64,000 nucleotides of DNA, from NCBI RefSeq assembly GCF_014109725.1, contig NZ_CP058554.1, forward strand, positions 4,898,001 to 4,962,000, in the 5' to 3' direction. Under the pieces are notes generated by a model, which ran no database searches, had not been told where the DNA came from, and was given only the letters and a program-made list of their open reading frames with translations. Shown in pieces: positions 8,681 through 16,846 of the stretch; position 1 is the stretch's first letter, and every line of letters begins with the position of its first letter. The position numbers were made by a program, and so were the translations under genes. Origin of the DNA: Comamonas piscis (GTDB lineage: Bacteria > Pseudomonadota > Gammaproteobacteria > Burkholderiales > Burkholderiaceae_C).

Positions 8681-10309
8681 ATGATCGCCATCACCGACCA
8701 GACCACCATTGGCCAGGCACTGCAGGCCGCCATTGCGCGCTACCCCGACAACAGCCTGCTGGCGGTGCCGGCCAACCCCAAACGCAGCTACCTGCCCGAG
8801 GGCTGCGAGTTCAGCTACGCGCAGGCCGGTGCCCATATCGCAACGCTGCAGGCCCGCTACCAAGCGGCCGGCTATGGCGTGGGCCACCGCGTGGGGCTGT
8901 TTTTGGAAAGCCGGCCCGAGCACCTCTGGCACAAGCTGGCGATGAACAGCCTGGGCATCTGCTGCGTACCCATCAACCCCGACTACAAGCGCCGCGAGCT
9001 GAACTACCTGATCGACCATGCGCAGCTGGACCTGGTCGTCTGCCTGCCCGAGCGGCTGGAGGCGCTGCAGCAGTCGCTGCAGGACACGCGCAACCAGCCG
9101 GCCTTGGTCTGTACCGATCCGCAAGATGGCAGTGCGATTGCGCTGCCAGCGGCACGCTCGCAGCCCTCAGGCACCCTGAGCGCCGACACGCCGGCGAGCA
9201 TCCTCTACACCTCGGGCACCACCGGCCAGCCCAAGGGCTGTGTGCTGTCCCATGCCTATGAGCTGGCCGCTGGCAAATGGTATGCGTCCCACCCCGGCCA
9301 TGTCTCGATCCAGGAAGGCCGCGAGCGGCTGTTTAACCCACTGCCGCTGTTCCATGTCAACGCGTCGATCCTGTCGTTCTACTGCATGCTGCTGAGCGGC
9401 GGTTGCCAGATCCAGACGGATCGTTTTCAGCCCAGCCGCTGGTGGGAAGAGGTGGTCTGCAGCCGTGCCACCATCGTTCACTACCTGGGTGTGATCATTC
9501 CGCTGCTGCTCAAGCAGCCGCCGTCTGATTGGGAAAAACAGCACTGCCTGCGCTTTGGCTATGGCGCCGGGGTGGAGCCGCAGCTGCATGCCGCTTTCGA
9601 GCAGCGTTTTGGCTTTCCGCTGATCGAGCTCTGGGGCATGACCGAGGTGGTGCGCACCATCTCCGACCATGGCGATGACCGCCAGGTGGGCACGCGCTCC
9701 TTTGGCCGGGGTGCCCCCGGGCTGGAGGTGCTGGTGGCCGATGAGAGCGGCCAGCCGGTGCCGCCCGGCACACCCGGCGAGATGCTGGTGCGCTACTCGG
9801 CCGAGAGCCCGCGCAAGCATTTTTTCAGCGAGTACCTCGACAACCCCGAGGCCACCGCCAAGGCCTGGGAAGGCGGCTGGTTCCACACCGGCGATGTGGT
9901 GCTGCAGGATGCGGATGGCCTGCTGCACTTCATGGACCGGCGCAAGAACATCATCCGCCGCTCTGGCGAGAACATTGCGGCCGCCGAGGTGGAGGCCGTG
10001 CTGCTGTCCCACCCCAAGGTGCACCAGGTGGCCGTGCTGGCCGCGCCCGATGACATCCGCGAAGAAGAGGTGCTGGCCAGCATTGTGCTGGCGGACGGCG
10101 TCGCGCCCGGCACCGCCATTTGCCAGGAGCTGTTTGCGTTCTGCCAGCAGGAGATGGCCTATTACAAGGTGCCAGGCTGGTGGTGGTTCACCAACGAGAT
10201 CCCCACCACGGGCACCCAGAAGATCCAGAAGCACCGGATCTTGGCAGCAGGCCAGGATGTGCGCAGCCTGCCCCAGGTACTGGACATGCGGGCGCACAAA
10301 AAGCGCTGA
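8681..10309 (+). CDS. AMP-dependent acyl-CoA ligase (CaiC-like)
   Basis: A 542-aa ANL-superfamily ligase. It has YTSGTTGQPKG at about 176-186, ELWGMTEV, WFHTGDVV, and the hinge MDRRKNIIRRSGENI. The C-terminal lysine motif is GTQKIQK (lysine about 514), a slight variant of the common TGKIQK. It is most like carnitine/crotonobetaine-CoA ligase-type enzymes, but the acid it activates is unknown. It sits 21 bp after the GST gene and is convergent, 42 bp apart, with the GMC-oxidoreductase/ABC-transporter operon, which suggests shared pathway membership. Confidence 0.84.
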   Translation: MIAITDQTTIGQALQAAIARYPDNSLLAVPANPKRSYLPEGCEFSYAQAGAHIATLQARYQAAGYGVGHRVGLFLESRPEHLWHKLAMNSLGICCVPINPDYKRRELNYLIDHAQLDLVVCLPERLEALQQSLQDTRNQPALVCTDPQDGSAIALPAARSQPSGTLSADTPASILYTSGTTGQPKGCVLSHAYELAAGKWYASHPGHVSIQEGRERLFNPLPLFHVNASILSFYCMLLSGGCQIQTDRFQPSRWWEEVVCSRATIVHYLGVIIPLLLKQPPSDWEKQHCLRFGYGAGVEPQLHAAFEQRFGFPLIELWGMTEVVRTISDHGDDRQVGTRSFGRGAPGLEVLVADESGQPVPPGTPGEMLVRYSAESPRKHFFSEYLDNPEATAKAWEGGWFHTGDVVLQDADGLLHFMDRRKNIIRRSGENIAAAEVEAVLLSHPKVHQVAVLAAPDDIREEEVLASIVLADGVAPGTAICQELFAFCQQEMAYYKVPGWWWFTNEIPTTGTQKIQKHRILAAGQDVRSLPQVLDMRAHKKR

Positions 10310-10351
10310 CGGCGCTGGGCCCGCTGCTGCACTGCAAGCCGGGCCAGCGGC

Positions 10352-11968
10352 CTAACCCGCGCGGCGCAGCAAGTCTGCGCCCTTCTCGCCAATCATCATC
10401 GTGGCCGCGCAGGTGTTGGCCGAGGTGATCTCGGGCATTACCGAGGCATCGATCACCCGCAGCCCCTGCAGGCCATGCACGCGCAGCTGGGCATCGACAA
10501 CGGCACCTGCCTCGGGCCGGGGACCCATGCGCGCCGTGCCGTTGAGGTGGTAGGAGGAGACACCGTAGCGGTAGATAAAGTCCAGGATCTCGTCATCGGA
10601 CTGCACTTGCGGCCCGGGCATGACCTCGTCCACCCGGTAGGGCGCCAGCGCCTGGCTCTGCAGCAAGGCCCGTGCCTGGCGCACGCCACGGATGAGGGTC
10701 TGGCGGTCGCCCTCTTCCGCCAGATAGCGCGGCTGCACGACCGGATCGGCCAGCGGATCGGCTGACGCCAGCTGCACCGTGCCCATGCTCTGCGGCCGGT
10801 GCTGCCAGACACCGCAGGTCATGCCCGGAAACACATCGAGCTGGCCCACATAGCCTTCGCGGTAGCTGGCCGGGGAGAACACGCCTTGCAGATCGGGCCG
10901 CTCCAGCCCCGGCTGCGAGGCCGCAAACCAGTGCACGACGGACGGGCTGAGCTGCAAAATATTGGGCTTGCCGCGCAGCCATTGCCAGGCCTGGCCCCAG
11001 AGGCGTGGCACCCGCGCCAGCTCGTTGATGGTGGTGGCGTTCTTTACCGATGCGACCAGCCGCACCGAGAAATGGTCTTTGAGGTGCTGGCCCACGCCGG
11101 GCAGGTGCACCTGGGTGGCAATGCCCAAAGCGCGCAGCCGCTCGCCATCGCCAATGCCCGACAGTTGCAGCAGCTTCGGTGTATTGATGGCGCCGGCGCT
11201 GACAACCACCTCGCGCCGCGCCATGACCTGGCGCCGCACGCCATCCTGCAGGTACTCCACACCACAGGCGCGGCCGCCCTCGACCAGAATGCGCAGCGCC
11301 TGCGCGTGGGTCCGCACATCCAGGTTGCCGCGCCGCACAGCCGGGCGCAGAAAGCAGCTGACCGTGCTCATGCGCCAGCCGTTGTGGATGCTGCGCTGGA
11401 AATAGCCCACGCCTTTTTGGTAGGCGCCGTTGTAGTCGGGGTTGCGCGCCATGCCCTGCTCGGCGGCGCCTTCCAAAAATGCCTCGCAAATCGGGTGCGG
11501 CCAGTGCGGCAGGCTGACCTTGAGCGGCCCGTTGTGGCCGCGCAGTGCCGGATCGCCGCCATCGACAAAATGCTCGCTGCGCTGGAAATACGGCAGCACC
11601 TCGTCATAGGACCAACCGGCATTGCCCTGCGCAGCCCAGCCGTCAAAATCCTCGCGCTGACCCCGGTTGTAAACCAGGCCGTTGATGGAGGTCGAGCCGC
11701 CCAGGGTCTTGCCCTGGGGCAGCGGAATGCGCCGACCGCCGGTGCGCTCGGTCGGCTCGGAGCTGAACTGCCAGGCCACCGCCGGATTGAAGATCACCTT
11801 GATGAAACCGGCCGGCAGCTTGAGGTAGGGCCGGTGGTCGGGCGGGCCGGCTTCCAGCACGCAGATGCGCAATGCAGCGTCCTCCCCCAAGCGGGCAGCG
11901 ACGATGGCGCCTGCCGCACCGCTGCCCACCACCACATAGTCAAAGCTGTCGGCCGCCTGCCCGCTCAT
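10352..11968 (-). CDS. GMC-family FAD oxidoreductase (last gene of the liv-like operon)
   Basis: A 538-aa flavoprotein of the glucose-methanol-choline family. The FAD-binding GSGAAG is at residues 15-20, the GMC signature is around GKTLGGSTSING, and the active-site histidine is in SSYHLNGTARMG. It ends with SANTCAATMMIGEKGADLL, where relatives more often have a GNTxAPT-like segment. It would oxidise an alcohol to an aldehyde or ketone. Its ATG overlaps the livF stop (ATGA), so translation is coupled to the transporter, strong evidence that the imported compound or a derivative is its substrate. Confidence 0.86.
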   Translation of the reverse strand: MSGQAADSFDYVVVGSGAAGAIVAARLGEDAALRICVLEAGPPDHRPYLKLPAGFIKVIFNPAVAWQFSSEPTERTGGRRIPLPQGKTLGGSTSINGLVYNRGQREDFDGWAAQGNAGWSYDEVLPYFQRSEHFVDGGDPALRGHNGPLKVSLPHWPHPICEAFLEGAAEQGMARNPDYNGAYQKGVGYFQRSIHNGWRMSTVSCFLRPAVRRGNLDVRTHAQALRILVEGGRACGVEYLQDGVRRQVMARREVVVSAGAINTPKLLQLSGIGDGERLRALGIATQVHLPGVGQHLKDHFSVRLVASVKNATTINELARVPRLWGQAWQWLRGKPNILQLSPSVVHWFAASQPGLERPDLQGVFSPASYREGYVGQLDVFPGMTCGVWQHRPQSMGTVQLASADPLADPVVQPRYLAEEGDRQTLIRGVRQARALLQSQALAPYRVDEVMPGPQVQSDDEILDFIYRYGVSSYHLNGTARMGPRPEAGAVVDAQLRVHGLQGLRVIDASVMPEITSANTCAATMMIGEKGADLLRRAG

Positions 11969-12696
11969 GCCTGGGCTCCCAGATACGCGGCACGCACCTT
12001 GGGGTCGCGCCGCAGGTCGGCAGCGGCGCCCTGCAGGGTGAAGTGGCCAGTCTCCAGCACATAGGCCCGGTCGGCCACCGCCAGCGCCTGGTTGGCCATT
12101 TGCTCGACCAGCAAGATGGTGACGCCCTGCGCCTTGAGCTGGCGCACGATCGCAAAGATCTCCTTGACGATCAGCGGCGCCAGGCCGAGCGAGGGCTCAT
12201 CAAGCAGCAGCAGCTTGGGCCGCGACATCAGCGCGCGCGCAATGGCCAGCATTTGCTGCTCGCCGCCGGACATGGTGCCGGCCATCTGCGCGCGGCGCTC
12301 CCGCAGCCGGGGGAAGGTGTTGAACTGCTGCTCCACATCGGCGGCAATGGCGGCCGACCCGTCCTTGCGGTGGTAGGCGCCCAGCAGCAGGTTGTCATGC
12401 ACGCTTTGGTCGGCAAATACCTGGCGGCCTTCGGGCGACTGGGCAATGCCAAAGGGCACACGCAGGTGGCCGGGCATGCGGGTGATGTCCTGGCCCAGGA
12501 ACTCGATGCGGCCCGCCGCCGTGGGCTCCAGGCCGGAGATGGCCTTCATCAAGGTGCTCTTGCCCGCACCATTGCCACCGATGATGGTGACCACCTCACC
12601 GGCATGCACCTGCAGCGACACGCCCTTGAGCGCCTGCACGGCACCGTAGTGCAGCTCCAGCGCCTCGACACGCAGCAATGGGGTTTGCTCAGGCAT
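11965..12696 (-). CDS. livF: Branched-chain amino acid-type ABC transporter ATPase (LivF-like)
   Basis: A 243-aa ABC ATPase of the HAAT family. Walker A GGNGAGKS is at residues 40-47, followed by signature MSGGEQQ and Walker B LLLLDEPSLGLAP. It overlaps the upstream livMG gene by 8 bp and the downstream GMC gene by 4 bp, with GGAGG before its ATG at 12696. It should energise uptake together with the LivG domain of the fusion. Despite the name, such transporters carry many small organic substrates, so branched-chain amino acids should not be assumed. Confidence 0.9.
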   Translation of the reverse strand: MPEQTPLLRVEALELHYGAVQALKGVSLQVHAGEVVTIIGGNGAGKSTLMKAISGLEPTAAGRIEFLGQDITRMPGHLRVPFGIAQSPEGRQVFADQSVHDNLLLGAYHRKDGSAAIAADVEQQFNTFPRLRERRAQMAGTMSGGEQQMLAIARALMSRPKLLLLDEPSLGLAPLIVKEIFAIVRQLKAQGVTILLVEQMANQALAVADRAYVLETGHFTLQGAAADLRRDPKVRAAYLGAQA

Positions 12697-14509
12697 GCTT
12701 TCCTCCGTTCATCGCTTCGTCTTCGGATTCATCGTCGCTGCCCAGGTAGGCCGCTATCACGCGCGGATTGCTTTGCACCTGCTGGGGCGTGCCCTCGGCA
12801 ATTTTCTGGCCGTAGTCGAGCACGATCACATGGTCGGACACGGCCATCACCAGGTCCATATGGTGCTCGATCAGCAGCACGGTAATGCCCAGATCACGGA
12901 TGCGCGCAATCACCTGGATCAGCTCCTGCGTCTCCTGCGGGTTGAGGCCGGCGGCCGGCTCGTCGAGCAGCAGCAAACGCGGGTGGGTGGCCAGCGCGCG
13001 CGCCAGCTCCAGCCGGCGCTGCAGGCCGTAGGGCAGGCTGCCGGCGGTATGCAGTGCCTTGTCGCGCAGATGCAGGCGGTCGAGGATCTGCAAGGCCTCA
13101 TCCCGCGCAGCCAGCTCGGCGCGCCGGGCCTTGCCCACCCCTATCAGGCTGGCAAAGAAGCCCGCCTGGATATGTGCATGCAAGCCGACCTTCACGTTGT
13201 CGAGCACCGTCATGTCGCTGAACAGCCGCAGGTTCTGAAAGGTGCGGCCCAGGCCCATGCGGGCGATCCGGTTGGGCGACACGCCCACAATGCTCTGGCC
13301 CGCAAACTGGATGGAGCCGCGCTCGGGCACCACAATGCCCGACAGGATATTGAGCAAGGTGGTCTTGCCCGCGCCATTGGGCCCGATCAGCGAATGCACA
13401 TGGCCGGGTTTGATGCAGATATCCACCTCATTGGTAGGTACCACGCCACCATAGGCCTTGTAGATGCCGCGACCGTCCAGCAAACCCTCGGCGCCGGTAC
13501 TGGCCAGCGGCGCGGCAGACTTGAGCTGCCAGGCCGGCAGATCCTGCGGCAGCTGCGGCGTGGCCAGCAGGCCCGGTGCGTATTTGCGCGCCAGGCTGCG
13601 CAGGGTGCCAGCCAGGCCATTGGGCATGGCGTACAGCGCAAACAGCAGCAGCGCCCCATAGGTGAAATGCTGCACACCCGGCCAGCGCGACAGCAGCGAA
13701 TCGAGCAAGGTCAGCACCACCGCGCCTAGCAGCGGCCCGTAGACGGAATTGCCACCAAACAGCACCACCAGCAGGAAGAACACCGACAGGTTGAAGGTGA
13801 TGAAGTCCGAGTTGATGTACTGGTTCTGCTGCGTGATCAGCGCGCCGGCAATGCCGCAGGTAAAAGCGCTGATGACAAAGGCCAGCACCTTGAACTTGTA
13901 GACGCTGACACCCACGCTCTCGGCCGCCACCTCGGCGGTGTTGACGGCCATGAAGGCGCGGCCAAAGCGGCCCGCCAGTAGATGGCGGAACATGACATGC
14001 AGCACCACGCACAGAGCCAGCACAAACCAGACCCAGTGCGAGGAGGCAAACATCTGGTCGCCGAGCTTCAAAGGCACCACGCCGTAGATGCCCTGCTGGC
14101 CGGCAAATACGTCCTGCCATTCCGAAACCACCTTTTCGACCACAATGCCAAAGCCGATGGTCACCATGGCCAGCGCTGGGCCCTTGACCCGCAGCGCCGG
14201 CAGCGCAATCACCACGCCAAACAGCCCCGCCAGCACACCGGCCATCGCAAAGGCGGCCCAGGGGTTCCAGCCCCAGCGGGTGGTGAGCAGGGCCACCGCA
14301 TAGGCGCCCACGGCAAACAGGCCGGCATGGCCCAGCGATTTCTGGCCGGTGTAGTTCACCAGCACATTCAGGCCCGAGGCGGCGATGTAGTTCACCCCGA
14401 TCAGAAAGACGATGCGCAGGTAGAAGTCATTGCTGGTCATCAGCGGGATGGTGGCCACCAGCGCCGCCACCAGGGCCAGCCAGCCGTAGTGCTTGATCTC
14501 GCTGTTCAT
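12689..14509 (-). CDS. Fused LivM permease / LivG ATPase of HAAT-family ABC transporter
   Basis: A single 606-aa protein. Residues 1 to about 305 are a LivM-type permease with about 9-10 hydrophobic segments. A linker of about 35 residues follows, then a LivG-type ATPase with Walker A GPNGAGKT at 376-383, the LivG-style signature LPYGLQRRLE and Walker B LLLLDEPAAGLNP. The start ATG 14509 overlaps the livH stop (ATGA), so an apparent 35-residue extension upstream is not used. LivM-LivG fusions occur in betaproteobacteria. Fusion fixes the permease:ATPase stoichiometry; the other half-sites come from LivH and LivF. Confidence 0.9.
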   Translation of the reverse strand: MNSEIKHYGWLALVAALVATIPLMTSNDFYLRIVFLIGVNYIAASGLNVLVNYTGQKSLGHAGLFAVGAYAVALLTTRWGWNPWAAFAMAGVLAGLFGVVIALPALRVKGPALAMVTIGFGIVVEKVVSEWQDVFAGQQGIYGVVPLKLGDQMFASSHWVWFVLALCVVLHVMFRHLLAGRFGRAFMAVNTAEVAAESVGVSVYKFKVLAFVISAFTCGIAGALITQQNQYINSDFITFNLSVFFLLVVLFGGNSVYGPLLGAVVLTLLDSLLSRWPGVQHFTYGALLLFALYAMPNGLAGTLRSLARKYAPGLLATPQLPQDLPAWQLKSAAPLASTGAEGLLDGRGIYKAYGGVVPTNEVDICIKPGHVHSLIGPNGAGKTTLLNILSGIVVPERGSIQFAGQSIVGVSPNRIARMGLGRTFQNLRLFSDMTVLDNVKVGLHAHIQAGFFASLIGVGKARRAELAARDEALQILDRLHLRDKALHTAGSLPYGLQRRLELARALATHPRLLLLDEPAAGLNPQETQELIQVIARIRDLGITVLLIEHHMDLVMAVSDHVIVLDYGQKIAEGTPQQVQSNPRVIAAYLGSDDESEDEAMNGGKHA

Positions 14510-15429
14510 CAGACTTTCTCCACGATCTTTTGGCCCAGCAGGCCTTGAGGCCGCACCACCAGCACCACGATGATCAGCAAGAAGATGCTGATCTCGCGCA
14601 TCTCCGCCTGCCACAGGCCCACCAGTGCCTCAATCAGGCCCAGCACAAAGCCGCCCAGCATGCAGCCGCGCGGGCTGGTCAGCCCACCCAGAATGGCCGA
14701 CGAGAACGCCTTGAGCGCCAGGCTCATGCCCATGAAGACCGATGCCGTGGTGATGGGCGCAATCAGCAAACCAGCCAGGCCCGCCAGGCTAGAGCTGATG
14801 ACAAAGGCCAGCACGACGATGGCCGTCACATTGATGCCCATCAGGGTAGCGGCGCTGCCGCTTTGCGCGACGGCACGTACCGCCTTGCCGATGCGGGTGT
14901 GGCGCATCACATAGTCAAGCGCCAACAACACAGCCACGCTGCAGACCAGCACCAGCACCTCTTGTGGCAGCACACCGGCATTGCCAATGCGCAGCACCTC
15001 GCTGCCCAGCGGCGAGGGCATGACCAGCGGCGCAGGGCCCCAGATGGCCAGCGCGGTGTTCTGGATGATGATGCCAAAGCCAATGGTGCTCATCACCCAG
15101 GCCATGCCGCCGCGCCCCACAAAAGGCCGCACAGCGGCGTAATACAGCAGCAAGCCGAGGACGGCCAGCACCGCCATCGTGCCCACCAGGCTGAGCAGAT
15201 AGCGCCACAGGCTCACATCGGCGGGCACCAGGCTGTCGGTGACGTTCTTGCCGGCGAGCAGCAGCAGCACCGACACAGCAACAAACGCGCCCGCGACCAG
15301 GAACTCGCCCTGGCCAAAATTCAAGGTCTTGGTGGTGTTGAAGGTGATGTTGAACCCCACCGCCACCAAGGCATAAATACTTCCCAAGGCCAGCCCGCTA
15401 AAGACCGCCTGCAGTATCGAATCCAGCAT
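14509..15429 (-). CDS. livH: HAAT-family ABC transporter permease (LivH-like)
   Basis: A 306-aa inner-membrane permease with about 8 hydrophobic segments. It carries LivH hallmarks such as ALVAVGFNITF, LNFGQGEF, GFGIIIQN and a C-terminal VVRPQGLLGQ. I use ATG 15429; a GTG at 15444 would add five residues and cannot be excluded. It is preceded by an 80-bp gap after the binding-protein gene containing a strong intrinsic-terminator-like hairpin, and overlaps the downstream livMG start by 4 bp. Confidence 0.9.
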   Translation of the reverse strand: MLDSILQAVFSGLALGSIYALVAVGFNITFNTTKTLNFGQGEFLVAGAFVAVSVLLLLAGKNVTDSLVPADVSLWRYLLSLVGTMAVLAVLGLLLYYAAVRPFVGRGGMAWVMSTIGFGIIIQNTALAIWGPAPLVMPSPLGSEVLRIGNAGVLPQEVLVLVCSVAVLLALDYVMRHTRIGKAVRAVAQSGSAATLMGINVTAIVVLAFVISSSLAGLAGLLIAPITTASVFMGMSLALKAFSSAILGGLTSPRGCMLGGFVLGLIEALVGLWQAEMREISIFLLIIVVLVVRPQGLLGQKIVEKV

Positions 15430-15453
15430 ACGCACCCCAGACACATTGCCGCT

Positions 15454-15496
15454 AAAAAAACCAGGCCTGCGCGCCGCATGGGCTGGCGCAGGCCTG
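15454..15496 (-). terminator. Intrinsic terminator/attenuator between binding-protein and permease genes
   Basis: On the minus strand an 11-bp perfect GC-rich stem (arms 15486-15496 and 15462-15472) is followed immediately by seven T residues (15460-15454). It lies between the binding-protein stop at 15510 and livH. In ABC operons such partial terminators commonly give excess binding protein over permease and ATPase. Read-through must occur if livH-livMG-livF-GMC have no promoter of their own. Confidence 0.75.
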
Positions 15497-15509
15497 ACGA
15501 GTCGATGCC

Positions 15510-16703
15510 TTACTTCTTCAGATCCGCGGGCGTCAGCGACTTGTAGACGCTGTCTTCAAAGCGCACCACGTCGCTGCCCTTCCAGCGGGCGAGGTAGAAG
15601 TCGCTCACGCTCAGGCCTTCGTGGTTGGTCTTGCTGAAGGGCTTGTCATAGGTTTTGATCACGCCTTCGGTGCTGTTCAGGTTCTCCAGCGCAGCGGCGA
15701 CCTTCTCGCCATCGGTGCTGTTGGCCTGCTTCATCGCTGCGGCCAGCAGCATCACCGAGTCATAGGCCTGGGCGGCGCAGGGGAAGGTAGTCAGGGTCGG
15801 GAAGTTGACGCGCACGCGCTGGCCCAGGGCCTTGGTCTTGGCGGAGGTGTCTTCAGTCGTCGAGGCCGCCATGATCAGGTGCTCGGCCAGCTTGGTGCCG
15901 GCCATCTTGGGCAACAGCGAGCTCAGGTTGCCCCAGGTGCCCAGGGTCGTGGGCATGTAGTTGATCTTCTCCATGCTGCGCAGCACCTGGGCAGCGCCAT
16001 CGGCAATGCCGTAGATGATCACGGTGTCCGCACCCGCCGCCTTGATCTTGTTGAGCTGCGAAGTCATGTCCGTGTCTTTGGGCCCGTACTTCTCTACCGC
16101 CACGGGCTTGACGCCATGCAGCGCCAGAATCTCGGTCGCATCCTTGATACCACCCTGGCCGTAGCCGGTGGAGTCCGCCAGGATGGCGATCTTCTTGTCC
16201 TTCGAGGCCTTGACCGCATAGGCGCCCAGCAAGGCGACCTGCTCGCGGTCGACCATCGAGATGCGGTAGAGGTAGTTCTGCGGTTCCTTGGCGTAGCGCG
16301 TGGTGATCTCGGTGGCCGTGCCAATCGGCACGATCACCGGCACCTTCTTTTGCTGCGGAATATGCAGCCAGGCCAGCGCATTGCCGGAGTTGGCCGGGCC
16401 GACGATGCCGCTGACCTTTTCGCTGTCGATCAGCTCCTGCACGGTCTGGATGGCCTTGGGTGGGGTGCCCTGGTCATCGCGCACCACGCCGACCAGCTTG
16501 CGGCCCATGATGCCGCCGGCTTTATTGATGTCTTCAATAGCAGCTTCAAAACCCCAGCGCCCCGAGATCCCCAGCTCGGCCACGCCGCTGGCCGATTGGT
16601 CGGCGGTGTAGCCGATCTTGATGTCCTGGGCCTGTGCCGACACCGCGAAAACGCTGGCCACCAGTGCTGCGGCCTTCGTCAAACGATAGACGAGCTTGTT
16701 CAT
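15510..16703 (-). CDS. ABC transporter periplasmic substrate-binding protein (LivK-like)
   Basis: A 397-aa type I periplasmic binding protein. Residues 1-25 form a Sec signal peptide (basic MNKLVYRLTK, hydrophobic core, cleavage after AQA). The mature part starts DIKIGYTADQSASG and carries Peripla_BP_6-type segments. It captures the substrate for the LivH/LivMG/LivF transporter downstream. The ligand is not predictable by eye; the flanking GMC oxidoreductases argue for something with an oxidisable hydroxyl, or a compound yielding one. It is the first gene of the transport unit, 143 bp after the upstream GMC gene. Confidence 0.88.
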   Translation of the reverse strand: MNKLVYRLTKAAALVASVFAVSAQAQDIKIGYTADQSASGVAELGISGRWGFEAAIEDINKAGGIMGRKLVGVVRDDQGTPPKAIQTVQELIDSEKVSGIVGPANSGNALAWLHIPQQKKVPVIVPIGTATEITTRYAKEPQNYLYRISMVDREQVALLGAYAVKASKDKKIAILADSTGYGQGGIKDATEILALHGVKPVAVEKYGPKDTDMTSQLNKIKAAGADTVIIYGIADGAAQVLRSMEKINYMPTTLGTWGNLSSLLPKMAGTKLAEHLIMAASTTEDTSAKTKALGQRVRVNFPTLTTFPCAAQAYDSVMLLAAAMKQANSTDGEKVAAALENLNSTEGVIKTYDKPFSKTNHEGLSVSDFYLARWKGSDVVRFEDSVYKSLTPADLKK

Positions 16704-16811
16704 GTTTGTCTCCTTGCTTTGTTGTCAAAATCTTCTTGGTCAGCCTCCACCGCACGCGCGAGGCCCTTGTCTGCTTCAATATAGCGGCGGATGCCGCAAA
16801 CGCTCTTCTGG

Positions 16812-16827
16812 CTTACTCCTAAGTAAG
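16812..16827. promoter_or_regulatory. Palindromic possible operator upstream of the binding-protein gene
   Basis: A perfect 6-bp inverted repeat, cttact-ccta-agtaag, in the 143-bp gap between the GMC gene (stop 16847) and the binding-protein gene (start 16703). Its place about 110 bp upstream of the coding start suits a regulator site, but no promoter hexamers are convincing nearby. A short hairpin in the mRNA is the alternative. Confidence 0.3.
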
Positions 16828-16846
16828 AGTTCGTAACTACAACCCC

